Below are positions 36,496-43,599 of a stretch of DNA of 43,599 nucleotides, one piece after another. A program made the position numbers and the translations under genes. Source of the stretch: Bauldia litoralis (lineage in GTDB: Bacteria; Pseudomonadota; Alphaproteobacteria; Rhizobiales; Kaistiaceae); contig CAMCWB010000032.1 in assembly GCA_945882315.1 (NCBI GenBank), positions 1 through 43,599 on the forward strand, given 5' to 3'. The notes beneath the pieces were generated by a model. The model was not told the DNA's origin. It saw only the letters and a program-made list of their open reading frames with translations, and searched no databases. Numbering within the stretch: position 1 is the first letter of the stretch; the number at the start of each line of letters is the position of its first letter.

Positions 36496-37566
36496 CTAGT
36501 TGATGACCTGATCCGGGTTAGCCTTCTTCCACTCCGCGATGCCTTCCTTGATGTATTCCGTGGTGAGCTCACGGATACCCTTCTGGAAAGACGTGTCGAG
36601 GAAGGTCGCGGGATCGACTTCGGCCGTGATCACGTCCGCCTTGATGTAGGCCGGCTGGATCGAGGACCAGACGTCGGCCTGCAAGTCGCCGGCGTTGAAG
36701 GTACGGCGAAGCTGCGTGGTGTAGGCCGAATAGCTGACCATCTTCGTGCCCTTCTCAAGGTTCTCGAACTGCTCGGGGATGAAGGTACGGCAGGCGGCGA
36801 CGGTCGCTTTGATGTCGAGCGGACCGGCGGTCTGGGCGGCGGCCCAAGCCTTGACGAAGGCCTGGATCATCGGGCGCTTCTCTTCCATGGTCGGGCCCCA
36901 GACGACGAGCGAGTTGCCCGGGTTACGCGAGATCGCGTCCGGCGTGATGTTGCGGAACACAACACCCTGGGCTTCGATCGCGGCGCGGTCGGACGAGCCG
37001 CCGGCGAACGCGTCGATCGTCTTGTCGCGGAGGGCGGAGGCCATGACCGGGCCCTTGTTGCCGACCACGAAAGTCGTCACGTCATCAAGCGTGAGGCCGA
37101 CCGTGTCGAGCGCGATCTGGGTGGTGATCTCGTCGGGCTGCTCGGCGAGGCCGACCGTCTTGCCCTTGAGCTCGCTCAGATCCTGGATCGGGCTGTCGGC
37201 GAGAACAACGATGCCTTCCGGCGCGAACTGGTGGGTCTCGTAAACGACCTTGACGTCATGGCCCTGGGCCCGGGCGGTCAGCGTCTCGATGGCGTCCAGC
37301 ATCGCGATGTCCGCATCGCCATTCGCGAGGAAGGCGACATAGGGAACCGAGGTGTCGGACGACAGAAAGTTCAGCTTGTAGCCTTCCTTCGCGAGATAGC
37401 CGAAAGCCTGGAGGCCGAACTGCGGATAAACCGAGCAGGAGCCGTCATTCGACGACATGAAATTGATTGCTTTGAGTTCTTGCGCCTGGGCCATGGAGCC
37501 GAAGGCGAGCGCACCGATCGCAGCGCCGATCAGAGCCCTGCTTGCGATGCCGACGGAAGTTGTCAT
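36496..37566 (-). CDS. orphan NitT/TauT-type substrate-binding protein
   Basis: 356-residue periplasmic binding protein with a signal peptide ending GSMAQAQELKA. The NMT1/THI5-like fold is seen in FMSSNDGSCSVYPQFGLQAF, FLANGDADIAMLDAIETL and ELKGKTVGLAEQPDE. Start at 37566 has GGGAG about 8 nt upstream. No permease or ATPase is next to it, so it is an orphan or shares a distant transporter; a link to thiamine precursors, purines or sulphonates cannot be decided from this. Confidence 0.85.
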   Translation of the reverse strand: MTTSVGIASRALIGAAIGALAFGSMAQAQELKAINFMSSNDGSCSVYPQFGLQAFGYLAKEGYKLNFLSSDTSVPYVAFLANGDADIAMLDAIETLTARAQGHDVKVVYETHQFAPEGIVVLADSPIQDLSELKGKTVGLAEQPDEITTQIALDTVGLTLDDVTTFVVGNKGPVMASALRDKTIDAFAGGSSDRAAIEAQGVVFRNITPDAISRNPGNSLVVWGPTMEEKRPMIQAFVKAWAAAQTAGPLDIKATVAACRTFIPEQFENLEKGTKMVSYSAYTTQLRRTFNAGDLQADVWSSIQPAYIKADVITAEVDPATFLDTSFQKGIRELTTEYIKEGIAEWKKANPDQVIN

Positions 37567-37734
37567 TCTTTCTTCTCCCTTTGAACGGGGCAATTCGTGA
37601 CCTTGCGGCAAAGTCCGACTAATTGCCCGGCGCTGCCCTTTGACTACCAATAGTCCGGCAAATCAAGCGCGAAATGGGTCAGCATTCTTTACCTACAGCG
37701 TTGTTCGTGTCGGACTTATACCAGCCCGCACTGA

Positions 37735-38076
37735 TCAGAATCGATGTGCCCAGTCACGCATTCCGATGGACATGATCTTCCAAGGTCGATCGATAAGGTT
37801 GTTCCAGGCGTCACAGCACAGGGCAACGATCTCGTCGTAGGTTTTGAACACACGGTTCGACAGCCAGTTGTCGCGGATGAACTGCCAGATGTTCTCGACC
37901 GGGTTTAATTCCGGCGACCGGGGCGGCAGCGGCAGCAGAGTGATGTTGTCCGGGACGTTCAGTTTCGCTGACATGTGCCATCCGGCCTGATCGACGATCA
38001 GCACAGCATGAGCGCCGGGATCGACCGTCGCGCTTATTTCGGCGAGATGCGCCTCCATAGCGTGGGTATTGCACCT
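37735..38076 (-). mobile_element. IS630-family transposase fragment (C-terminal part)
   Basis: The open frame gives the end of an IS630 DDE transposase: AVLIVDQAGWHMSAKLNVP contains the second catalytic Asp and LPPRSPELNPVENIWQFIRD the final Glu region. A stop at 38077-38079 cuts off the N-terminus, so it is non-functional. Terminal repeats are not clear; the left end may be near 37717. It abuts the broken GT61 gene. Confidence 0.88.
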
Positions 38077-38159
38077 TTAGTGCACAGCCTTGGCAGTTCG
38101 AACGCTGGAGTGGACCGGTTCAGCGGGTTCACAGACGTCGCCCGCCGCCACCCGCCGCG

Positions 38160-39280
38160 TTGACGCTGCCGAAGGTGTACAACCGGACGCGGCTGCCGGA
38201 CGCAAATGCCGAGATAAAGGATTGTTACGTCCAGAAGCCGCTAGATTTGAATCTTTACGGTCGTTGCGCGCTTCTTCCCAGAAATATTGCGCTCGATATA
38301 GGAGAAACGACGCGCGTTCTTCCGCCGACTTTTTTTACGGTCGCCACAAATTGCATGGTGGGCTGGTCCGCGCCTCTGCCGAGGAAGACAGCTATTCGCT
38401 AAAATACAAAATCGATCTGAAAGACGTAAATAAAGTGGCAGGAGCCGTGTTTTTTGCGGATACGGATCGTCCGAAAACATACGGGCATGTTCTCATAGAC
38501 GTGTTGCCCAAGCTATGGGCGTATGGAGAAGGCAGAAAGACGCCGCCGGGGACTCCGCTTGCGACAACCGTCGTCATTGGCAGAACCTATGCGAAGATGT
38601 TGCAGCAGCTCGACGTTGACGTCGACAGCATCGTCACGATTGATCGTCCGACAATTGTCGATGAGGCATATTTCCCCGGCATCGCCTTTGGGCGCCGGGA
38701 CGGAGCTTACCCGGAAGCTTTCGAGGTATTCGATCGTATCTCGCGACTGAAGCGGGAGTCGTCGGTTAGTCGTCACAAGCGTATTTACATCTCGCGACGT
38801 CTGGTTCCTGGGAGAACGCTTGTGAACGAGGCTGCGATCGAAGAAATATTCTCTGATCTGGGATTTCAGATCATACATCCTCAGTGCCTTCCGATTGAAG
38901 ATAAGATCGCCATATTTGCAGGCGCGGAATTCATCGCGGGGCCAGCCGGATCAGCGCTCCATAACGCTGTCTTTTCGGGTCCCAAGACAAAAATCCTCAT
39001 TATCGCCTCGTCCGGCTGGCTTCACGTCATAGACATGTTCATCAACCAGCAGCCCGGGCAACTCGGCTACGTAATCGGCGATCCGCTGGTTCCCGCAACG
39101 GGCAGCCGTCGTCGCACGAGCGGTGAATGGAGCGTCGATGTCGATGAGGTTAGGGAGGCCGCGCACCAGCATTTCCGGATAGGCATGCACCCCGCGAGCA
39201 GGTTCCGAACTCTGGCGGATATGGCCAAGCGCCTGTGGCGTGCGCCCGGATCGGGAAAGTCTGCCGCCGAAAGCAGTTGA
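38160..39280 (+). pseudogene. GT61-family glycosyltransferase, broken by a frameshift at a T7 run
   Basis: The main frame gives a GT61 (DUF563) glycosyltransferase: YGHVLIDVLPKLWAY, RHKRIYISRRLVPGR, NEAAIEEIFSDLGFQII and FIAGPAGSALHNAVFSGP. Its first protein-like part lies in a different frame (38160-38329: LPDANAEIKDCYVQKPLDL, LLPRNIALDIGETTRVLPP). The two join at TTTTTTT (38330-38336), where codons read ACT TTT TTT ACG; a -1 slip or one missing T would restore TFFYGRHKLHGG. The upstream frame runs open to 38061, into the IS630 remnant, with no good start. GC is lower (about 52-55 percent) than around it. GT61 enzymes build surface polysaccharide. Confidence 0.75.
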
Positions 39281-39446
39281 TCGGAACCGCTAGCCTCTTG
39301 GCTTCCGGCGATGAGCCTGGCTCGTTCAGCCGGCCGGCAACCGGCGTCTTGCGCGGTCAAGGCAAGGATGCCAGTTCATTTGCCCGCATTTCCATCCGAG
39401 TCACCGGGCGCGCGCGCCGGACGGCTCAACCAGGATTCCCCGTGAG

Positions 39447-40547
39447 ATGAATACAGCCGGATCGCCGGTCTCCCCCGGTCGCGGTCGCCCGTGGCGCCTC
39501 TTCGTCCCGATTCTCGCCGGCGCCACGCTGCGCGAGCGGCTGGTCGCGAGCGTCGGCGCGCTGGCCGGGATCGCGCTTACCGGCCTGGTCAGCACATTGC
39601 TCTTTCCGGATGCCGCAGCCTGGCCGCTGATCGTCGGGCCGATCGGCGCCTCGGCGGTGCTGATCTTCGCGGTGCCGGCAAGCCCTCTGGCACAGCCCTG
39701 GCCAATCATTGGCGGCAACACGATCTCGGCGTTGGTCGGCGTGACGGTCGCGCTGCTCGTGCACGAACCTGTCCTCGCCATCGGCCTCGCCGTCTCGCTG
39801 GCGATCGTCGTGATGTCGCTGACCCGCAGCCTTCACCCGCCCGGCGGCGCCACCGCGCTCATCGCTGTCATTGGCGGCCCTTCCGTCGCCGCCGCGGGCT
39901 ATTCCTTTGCCCTGATGCCGGTGGCCGTGAATTCAGTGCTCCTGGTTATTCTCGGCCTGGCATTCCACGGGCTCACACGGCGCAGCTATCCCCATAGGCC
40001 GGCATCGGCTGCCGCCAATCTCCACCAGACCTCCGATCCGCCGTCGGCAACCCGCGTCGGCTTTCGCGCCGAGGATATCGACGCGGCGCTCGGCGCCCTC
40101 AACGAGACCTTCGATATCGACCGTGGCGATCTCGATCGCCTGCTGCGGCAGGTCGAGCTTCAGGCGCTCGTTCGTGGAAACGCCGATCTCCGCTGCGACG
40201 CGATCATGTCGCGGGATGTCGTCAGCGTCGGCATCGACGCGGCGCCGGGAGAGGCGCGCGCGCTGCTTCTCGATCACAACATCCGCACGCTGCCGGTTCT
40301 CGACGCTGATGGCCTGCTGGCCGGCACGGTTGGCCTGCGCGAGTTGTCGTCCGATGCCGGCCGTGTCGGTAATCTGGTGTCTCCGGCCGCGACGGCATCG
40401 CCGGTGGAACCGGCCCTCGGGCTGCTGCCGGCGCTGACCGACGGCCGGGCCCACGCGGTCGTAGTTGTCGATGCCGGCCGGCGCGTCCTCGGCATGATAA
40501 CCCAGACGGATCTTCTGGCCGCCGTTGCGGCGTTGCTGAAGCGGTAG
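39447..40547 (+). CDS. HPP transmembrane protein fused to CBS domains
   Basis: 366-residue protein. About four to five membrane helices form an HPP domain with the signature SLHPPGGATALIAV near residue 131, also seen in plant and algal nitrite-type chloroplast transporters. The C-terminal half, from about residue 245, has two CBS repeats (CDAIMSRDVVSVGID, GMITQTDLLAAVAALLK) that usually sense adenosyl ligands. Substrate is unknown. Start ATG 39447 follows weak Shine-Dalgarno context; stand-alone after the GT61 remnant. Confidence 0.88.
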   Translation: MNTAGSPVSPGRGRPWRLFVPILAGATLRERLVASVGALAGIALTGLVSTLLFPDAAAWPLIVGPIGASAVLIFAVPASPLAQPWPIIGGNTISALVGVTVALLVHEPVLAIGLAVSLAIVVMSLTRSLHPPGGATALIAVIGGPSVAAAGYSFALMPVAVNSVLLVILGLAFHGLTRRSYPHRPASAAANLHQTSDPPSATRVGFRAEDIDAALGALNETFDIDRGDLDRLLRQVELQALVRGNADLRCDAIMSRDVVSVGIDAAPGEARALLLDHNIRTLPVLDADGLLAGTVGLRELSSDAGRVGNLVSPAATASPVEPALGLLPALTDGRAHAVVVVDAGRRVLGMITQTDLLAAVAALLKR

Positions 40548-40611
40548 GGTCTGCCTGGCCTTGGGCAGGGAAGGGCGCGGAGGCGCCCGTTCCAGCTTTG
40601 CCTCCGGCTTC

Positions 40612-41073
40612 TCAGTAATGCGAGGAGAAGCTGATGCCGCCGCGCCGTGCCAGCTCTTCGACATCGATGTAGGAACGCTGGGTCTCCTTATCGACGGTGA
40701 ACTGCATCTTGCGCACCGATTCGGTCGAGCCGCGGATGGCAAGCAGCGTCAGCCCTTCCTTGACCTCCCACTCATGCGCGCCGGCGAGGCCGGGCGGGGC
40801 GTAGATCCCTGTATTGGGGCCGACATGATATTCGGTGCCCTCGATATCGCGCACGATGGCATGGCCGGAGAGGACGTAATAAAAAGCCTCGATCGGGTGC
40901 CAGTGAAGCGGCTCGAGCGAGCCGGCCTCGTAGGAGGCGAAGCCGACGCGGAGCCGGTCGGTCGGCACTTCCTCACAGCCGATGACGCGCGCGATCGTCT
41001 GGCCCTCGGTGACTCCGGGGCCGGGCTCGAGGTTTTCCGCCGCGATCACCTTGAGGGTTGTCTTCACGTCCAT
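40612..41073 (-). CDS. cupin-domain protein
   Basis: 153-residue single cupin. The first metal box is LEPLHWHPIEAFYYVLSG (His, His, Glu) and the second is near APPGLAGAHEWEV. Length and the KMQFTVDKETQRSYIDVEEL tail are not specific to a known enzyme. Start ATG 41073. Substrate unknown. Confidence 0.8.
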   Translation of the reverse strand: MDVKTTLKVIAAENLEPGPGVTEGQTIARVIGCEEVPTDRLRVGFASYEAGSLEPLHWHPIEAFYYVLSGHAIVRDIEGTEYHVGPNTGIYAPPGLAGAHEWEVKEGLTLLAIRGSTESVRKMQFTVDKETQRSYIDVEELARRGGISFSSHY

Positions 41074-41215
41074 TTTTGTTTCCTCCTTTTATTGCCCGCT
41101 CACCGGATCAGTCGCCGGTGTCGACGGGAGTTGGCGTAAGGAAACACGCGCCGGAGCCGCCCGGCAATAGCGCCGCGCGCTTTGACGCTCCGGTCTTGCT
41201 ACCGCGAGATTGCGA

Positions 41216-42025
41216 TCAGGCGGCACCGTCGAGATGGCGGCGGGCAATGTAGAGCGCCAGCACCGCCGCATTGGACACGTTGAGGCTCGCCAGCGGCCCC
41301 GGCATCGAGAGCTTCGCCACGGCATCGCAGGTGTCGCGCGTCAGCCGGCGCAGGCCCTTGCCCTCGGCGCCGAGCACCAGCGCAACCTTTTCGCCGGTCA
41401 TGGCGGCCTCGATGGTCACGTCCGCTTCGCTGTCGAGTCCGATCAGGCTGAAGCCGATTTCCCGCAATTCCTCCAGCGCCCGGGCGAGGTTCTGCACCTC
41501 GACCACGGCCAGGCGGTCGAGCGCCCCGGACGCCGCCTTGGCGAGAACGCCGGACTCGGTCGGCGCGTGGCGGCGTGTCGTGACGATCGCGTCGGCGCCG
41601 AAGGCCAGCGCCGAGCGCATCACCGCGCCGACATTATGCGGGTCGGTGACCTGGTCGAGCACGACCACGAGCTTTGCCTTGCGCAGCGCCCAGATTTCCA
41701 GCGCGTCGAGCGGCGCGACTTCCAAAGCGACGCCCTGGTGGACGGCGTCACCGCCGATCAAATGGTCGAGATGGCGCGGGGTTGTCTCCTGCGCCGGCAT
41801 CGGCAGGGTGGCGCCGGCCTCGGTCAGCCGGGCCAGCGCATTCGGCGTAGCCAGGACGCGCAGGACGTTCCGTCGCTTGTTGGCAAGCGCGGCGAGTACC
41901 GGGTGCAGCCCGTATATCCACAGGACGTCCGGACGGCGCTCCTCGCGGGTCTGCGGCCGCCATTGCTTCTTTCCGCCATCCCTGCGGAAAGGCCGGCGCG
42001 GATTCGGTCGTTCTTTCTCGTCCAT
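41216..42025 (-). CDS. rlmB: 23S rRNA (guanosine-2'-O)-methyltransferase RlmB
   Basis: 269-residue SpoU/TrmH-family SPOUT methyltransferase that modifies G2251 of 23S rRNA. The N-terminal substrate-binding part (VLWIYGLHPVLAAL) is followed by the knot: DQVTDPHNVGAVMRSAL, LVLGAEGKGLRRLT and ASLNVSNAAVLALY. The basic N-terminal extension is usual in alphaproteobacteria. Divergent from the tRNA-Tyr gene. Confidence 0.92.
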   Translation of the reverse strand: MDEKERPNPRRPFRRDGGKKQWRPQTREERRPDVLWIYGLHPVLAALANKRRNVLRVLATPNALARLTEAGATLPMPAQETTPRHLDHLIGGDAVHQGVALEVAPLDALEIWALRKAKLVVVLDQVTDPHNVGAVMRSALAFGADAIVTTRRHAPTESGVLAKAASGALDRLAVVEVQNLARALEELREIGFSLIGLDSEADVTIEAAMTGEKVALVLGAEGKGLRRLTRDTCDAVAKLSMPGPLASLNVSNAAVLALYIARRHLDGAA

Positions 42026-42091
42026 GCCGGCTTAATAAGCGGGGTCGGCCGCGGCGGCAATCGATCCCGGCGTTTAGAGGCGCCAATGACG

Positions 42092-42120
42092 TTGACACGC
42101 CATGACCCCGTCGCCATAAC
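42092..42120 (+). promoter_or_regulatory. promoter of the tRNA-Tyr/tRNA-Gly unit
   Basis: Perfect -35 TTGACA (42092-42097), 17-nt spacer, CATAAC (42115-42120). It lies 84 nt before tRNA-Tyr in the 179-nt gap after rlmB. Confidence 0.65.
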
Positions 42121-42204
42121 ACGCGCCGCAGGAACATTGCGCCGTGAGGTGTTTTGTCCCCGCAAGTTCCGGTCACGTACGCTCAAGCTCCGTGACGAAC
42201 CGGG

Positions 42205-42290
42205 GGGAGAGTGTCCCGAGTGGCAAAGGGGGCGGACTGTAAATCCGCTGGCGTACGCCTTCGTAGGTTCGAGTCCTACCTCTCCCACCA
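42205..42290 (+). tRNA. tRNA-Tyr (anticodon GTA)
   Basis: Acceptor GGGAGAG (42205-42211) pairs with CTCTCCC (42280-42286), then A and encoded CCA (42288-42290). The anticodon stem GCGGA/TCCGC encloses CTGTAAA with GTA; a long variable arm (class II) and GGTTCGAGTCC T-arm are present. Confidence 0.97.
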
Positions 42291-42307
42291 ACCCTTTGCA
42301 GTGCCTT

Positions 42308-42381
42308 GCGGGTGTAGCTCAATGGTAGAGCAACAGCCTTCCAAGCTGATGACGAGGGTTCGATTCCCTTCACCCGCTCCA
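42308..42381 (+). tRNA. tRNA-Gly (anticodon TCC)
   Basis: Acceptor GCGGGTG (42308-42314) pairs with CACCCGC (42371-42377), then T and encoded CCA (42379-42381). The anticodon loop CTTCCAA gives TCC, and the T-arm contains GGTTCGATTCC. It is 17 nt after tRNA-Tyr. Confidence 0.97.
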
Positions 42382-42448
42382 GCATTTCTGCCGATTTCCT
42401 TTCAGATTGATGTTGTTCGGGTAACGGCCGGGGTAACAAGCGGGCGCG

Positions 42449-42919
42449 ATGGACGAAGATCTTGCGGCTAAATTTCGATCCCTAACGCAGGAGGCGAGCG
42501 CTGCAGAGCAGCGTCAGTCCGCAGCGGTTGATACCGCCAAGCAGCGTCGGCAAAGGTTCGAGAACGACGTCCGCGATAGGATTGATCGGGAGATTGCTCC
42601 GGCCTTGCAGGAAATTGGTTCAGCCCTCTCCGAAGGCGGGTGGAGCGTCGGTGTCGAGCGGCCTCAACAAACCACTGTCGTGGTGGCACTGCACAAGGGC
42701 AAGATCCGGGCTCACGGTGGTCCTCCCCGCGTTGAGTTTCGGGCTCATCCAGATGGAGAGGCATTGGTGGTCGAGACCTATTCGATGGGTCATGGCGGTA
42801 GCGATGGCCAGCTTACTTTTGCGGAATTTACCCCTCGCAAGGCTCAGGAAAAAGTCCTTCAGCTCCTGAAGCGCCTTAGCGACGAGATCGCTTCCGGAAA
42901 CTTCAGAGCGACAATATAG
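42449..42919 (+). CDS. hypothetical protein next to tRNA-Gly
   Basis: 156-residue protein, no family recognised. The first half is a charged, Gln/Ala/Arg-rich coiled-coil (AAEQRQSAAVDTAKQRRQRF), the second half a compact strand-rich part (VVVALHKGKIRAHGGPPRVE). It lies 67 nt after the tRNA-Gly 3' end with lower GC than core genes, and is followed by a perfect 9-bp hairpin GGCCTCGGC/GCCGAGGCC (42919-42940) without a T-run. It may be the first gene of accessory DNA behind the tRNA; function unknown. Confidence 0.6.
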   Translation: MDEDLAAKFRSLTQEASAAEQRQSAAVDTAKQRRQRFENDVRDRIDREIAPALQEIGSALSEGGWSVGVERPQQTTVVVALHKGKIRAHGGPPRVEFRAHPDGEALVVETYSMGHGGSDGQLTFAEFTPRKAQEKVLQLLKRLSDEIASGNFRATI

Positions 42920-43107
42920 GCCTCGGCCGAAGCCGAGGCCCGTTACGCCAAGTTGGCGACTTGATCAAAACCAGCGTCGCCGCCAACGCCGCAGTTTAAA
43001 GCGGATCAGGAGTGAGATCAGGCTAGTCGGCATCGACGGCCTCCCTGCCATCCTGCCCGACGTCTTCCTCAAGATCCCGGCGGTTGCCCTGCGCCCACCG
43101 CTCCTGA

Positions 43108-43455
43108 GAGCCTTGGATCAAAGAGGGCAAGGGCGCGATCAAGTGGACGCGGTTGTCATGCCGGACGTTCGCCGCCAACGCGGTCCGGCTTAAGCTTCAT
43201 GCGCTCGCCTACAATCTCGGCAACTTCCTGCGCACGTTGGCGACGCCGGAGCCGATCAAAGACTGGTCGCTGACCAGCCTGAAAGAGAAGCTGATCAAGG
43301 TCGGCGCCAGGCTCGTCAGCCACGGCCGCTATGTCGCTTTCCAGATGGCCGAGGTCGCCGTGACGAGAATGATGTTCGCCGAGATCCTGCGGCTGATCGC
43401 AGAACTGCGGCCGCAGTCGATGCACGACTTTGCGATGTCGCCACTCATGACCTAA
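43108..43455 (+). mobile_element. IS1380-family transposase fragment (C-terminal end)
   Basis: The frame after a stop at 43105-43107 reads WIKEGKGAIKWTRLSCRTF, then HALAYNLGNFLRTLATPEP and SLTSLKEKLIKVGARLVSHG, the C-terminal end of an IS1380 transposase including the conserved Glu region. The N-terminal three quarters are absent, so it is a remnant. The 188-nt stretch before it (42920-43107) holds nothing recognisable. Confidence 0.88.
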
Positions 43456-43476
43456 GGCCACGCCGCACAATAATTG

Positions 43477-43599
43477 CTACGAGCTTCGGGGCTTGATTGT
43501 GTAGTTCCATTCGGGATGGAACGGGTCTCCGGTGATGTCGAGGTCGACCATCTCGGCGTCGCTGACCTTGATGCCCTTTTGATAGATGCGGGTGTCGAG
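43477..43599 (-). mobile_element. ISAzo13-like transposase, C-terminal end (continues beyond window)
   Basis: The minus-strand frame is open from the window edge to a TAG at 43477-43479. Its 40 residues include KGIKVSDAEMVDLDITGD and FHPEWNYTIKPR, which match the conserved end of ISAzo13-type transposases as I remember them. The main part lies outside the window, so intactness cannot be judged. Confidence 0.7.

Noticed and set aside
38090-38329. First 80 codons of the long GT61 frame as a true N-terminus
   Set aside because: Arg/Ala/Ser-rich shadow; the overlapping frame from 38160 has protein-like content that joins the GT61 part at the T7 run.

Overview
The window reads as a chromosome segment of a high-GC alphaproteobacterium, most likely of the order Hyphomicrobiales (Rhizobiales). 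The evidence is the gene order (SPOR protein-nagZ-scpA-scpB-tatABC-serS-surE-pcm-LysM/M23, then yajC-secD-secF and trmFO), alphaproteobacterial SOS boxes (GAAC-N7-GAAC) at uvrA and ssb, CtrA-type TTAA-N7-TTAA motifs, and several intergenic palindromes typical of that order. Genus cannot be fixed from sequence alone. No CRISPR array, prophage, secretion island or biosynthetic cluster was seen.

Layout. 1-10.1 kb is a dense plus-strand housekeeping block: envelope/cell-wall recycling (SPOR, NagZ), chromosome condensation (ScpA/ScpB), Tat export (TatABC), SerRS, SurE, Pcm and an NlpD/DipM-like LysM-M23 protein whose metal ligands are degenerate. 10.1-17 kb holds a minus-strand DUF815 ATPase, then yajC-secD-secF followed by a DUF498 (NDUFAF3-like) and a squalene-synthase-fold (NDUFAF6-like) gene, and minus-strand trmFO. 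17-22.8 kb is a looser region of small genes: DUF1127, GNAT, SRPBCC, cspA, a frameshifted yjbQ, an AAA ATPase, a WYL-like protein, NUDIX, a DsbA-like protein and a low-GC DUF4304 remnant without a start codon. 22.8-30 kb holds uvrA, an EAL phosphodiesterase, a CinA/PncC protein, dps and ssb; uvrA and ssb face outward and each has an SOS box. 30-37.6 kb carries a DUF2157/GDYXXLXY membrane pair, a TPP-riboswitch-controlled thiBPQ thiamine importer, a bicupin and an orphan NitT/TauT-type binding protein. 37.7-39.3 kb is decayed DNA: an IS630 remnant abutting a low-GC GT61 glycosyltransferase broken at a T7 run. 39.4-42.4 kb returns to core genes (HPP-CBS, cupin, rlmB, tRNA-Tyr, tRNA-Gly). Beyond tRNA-Gly lie an unrecognised gene and two transposase pieces (IS1380, ISAzo13), as expected at the edge of an accessory region.

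The most unusual observations are a pair of palindromic repeats carried in frame inside uvrA, a 40-codon compositionally foreign insertion in serS, a T_TTT_TTT slippery heptamer exactly where the GT61 frame breaks, and a single-base frameshift in yjbQ. No complete novel multi-gene system could be convincingly identified. Start codons were chosen from family alignment from memory, Shine-Dalgarno context and overlap; GC statements are by eye.
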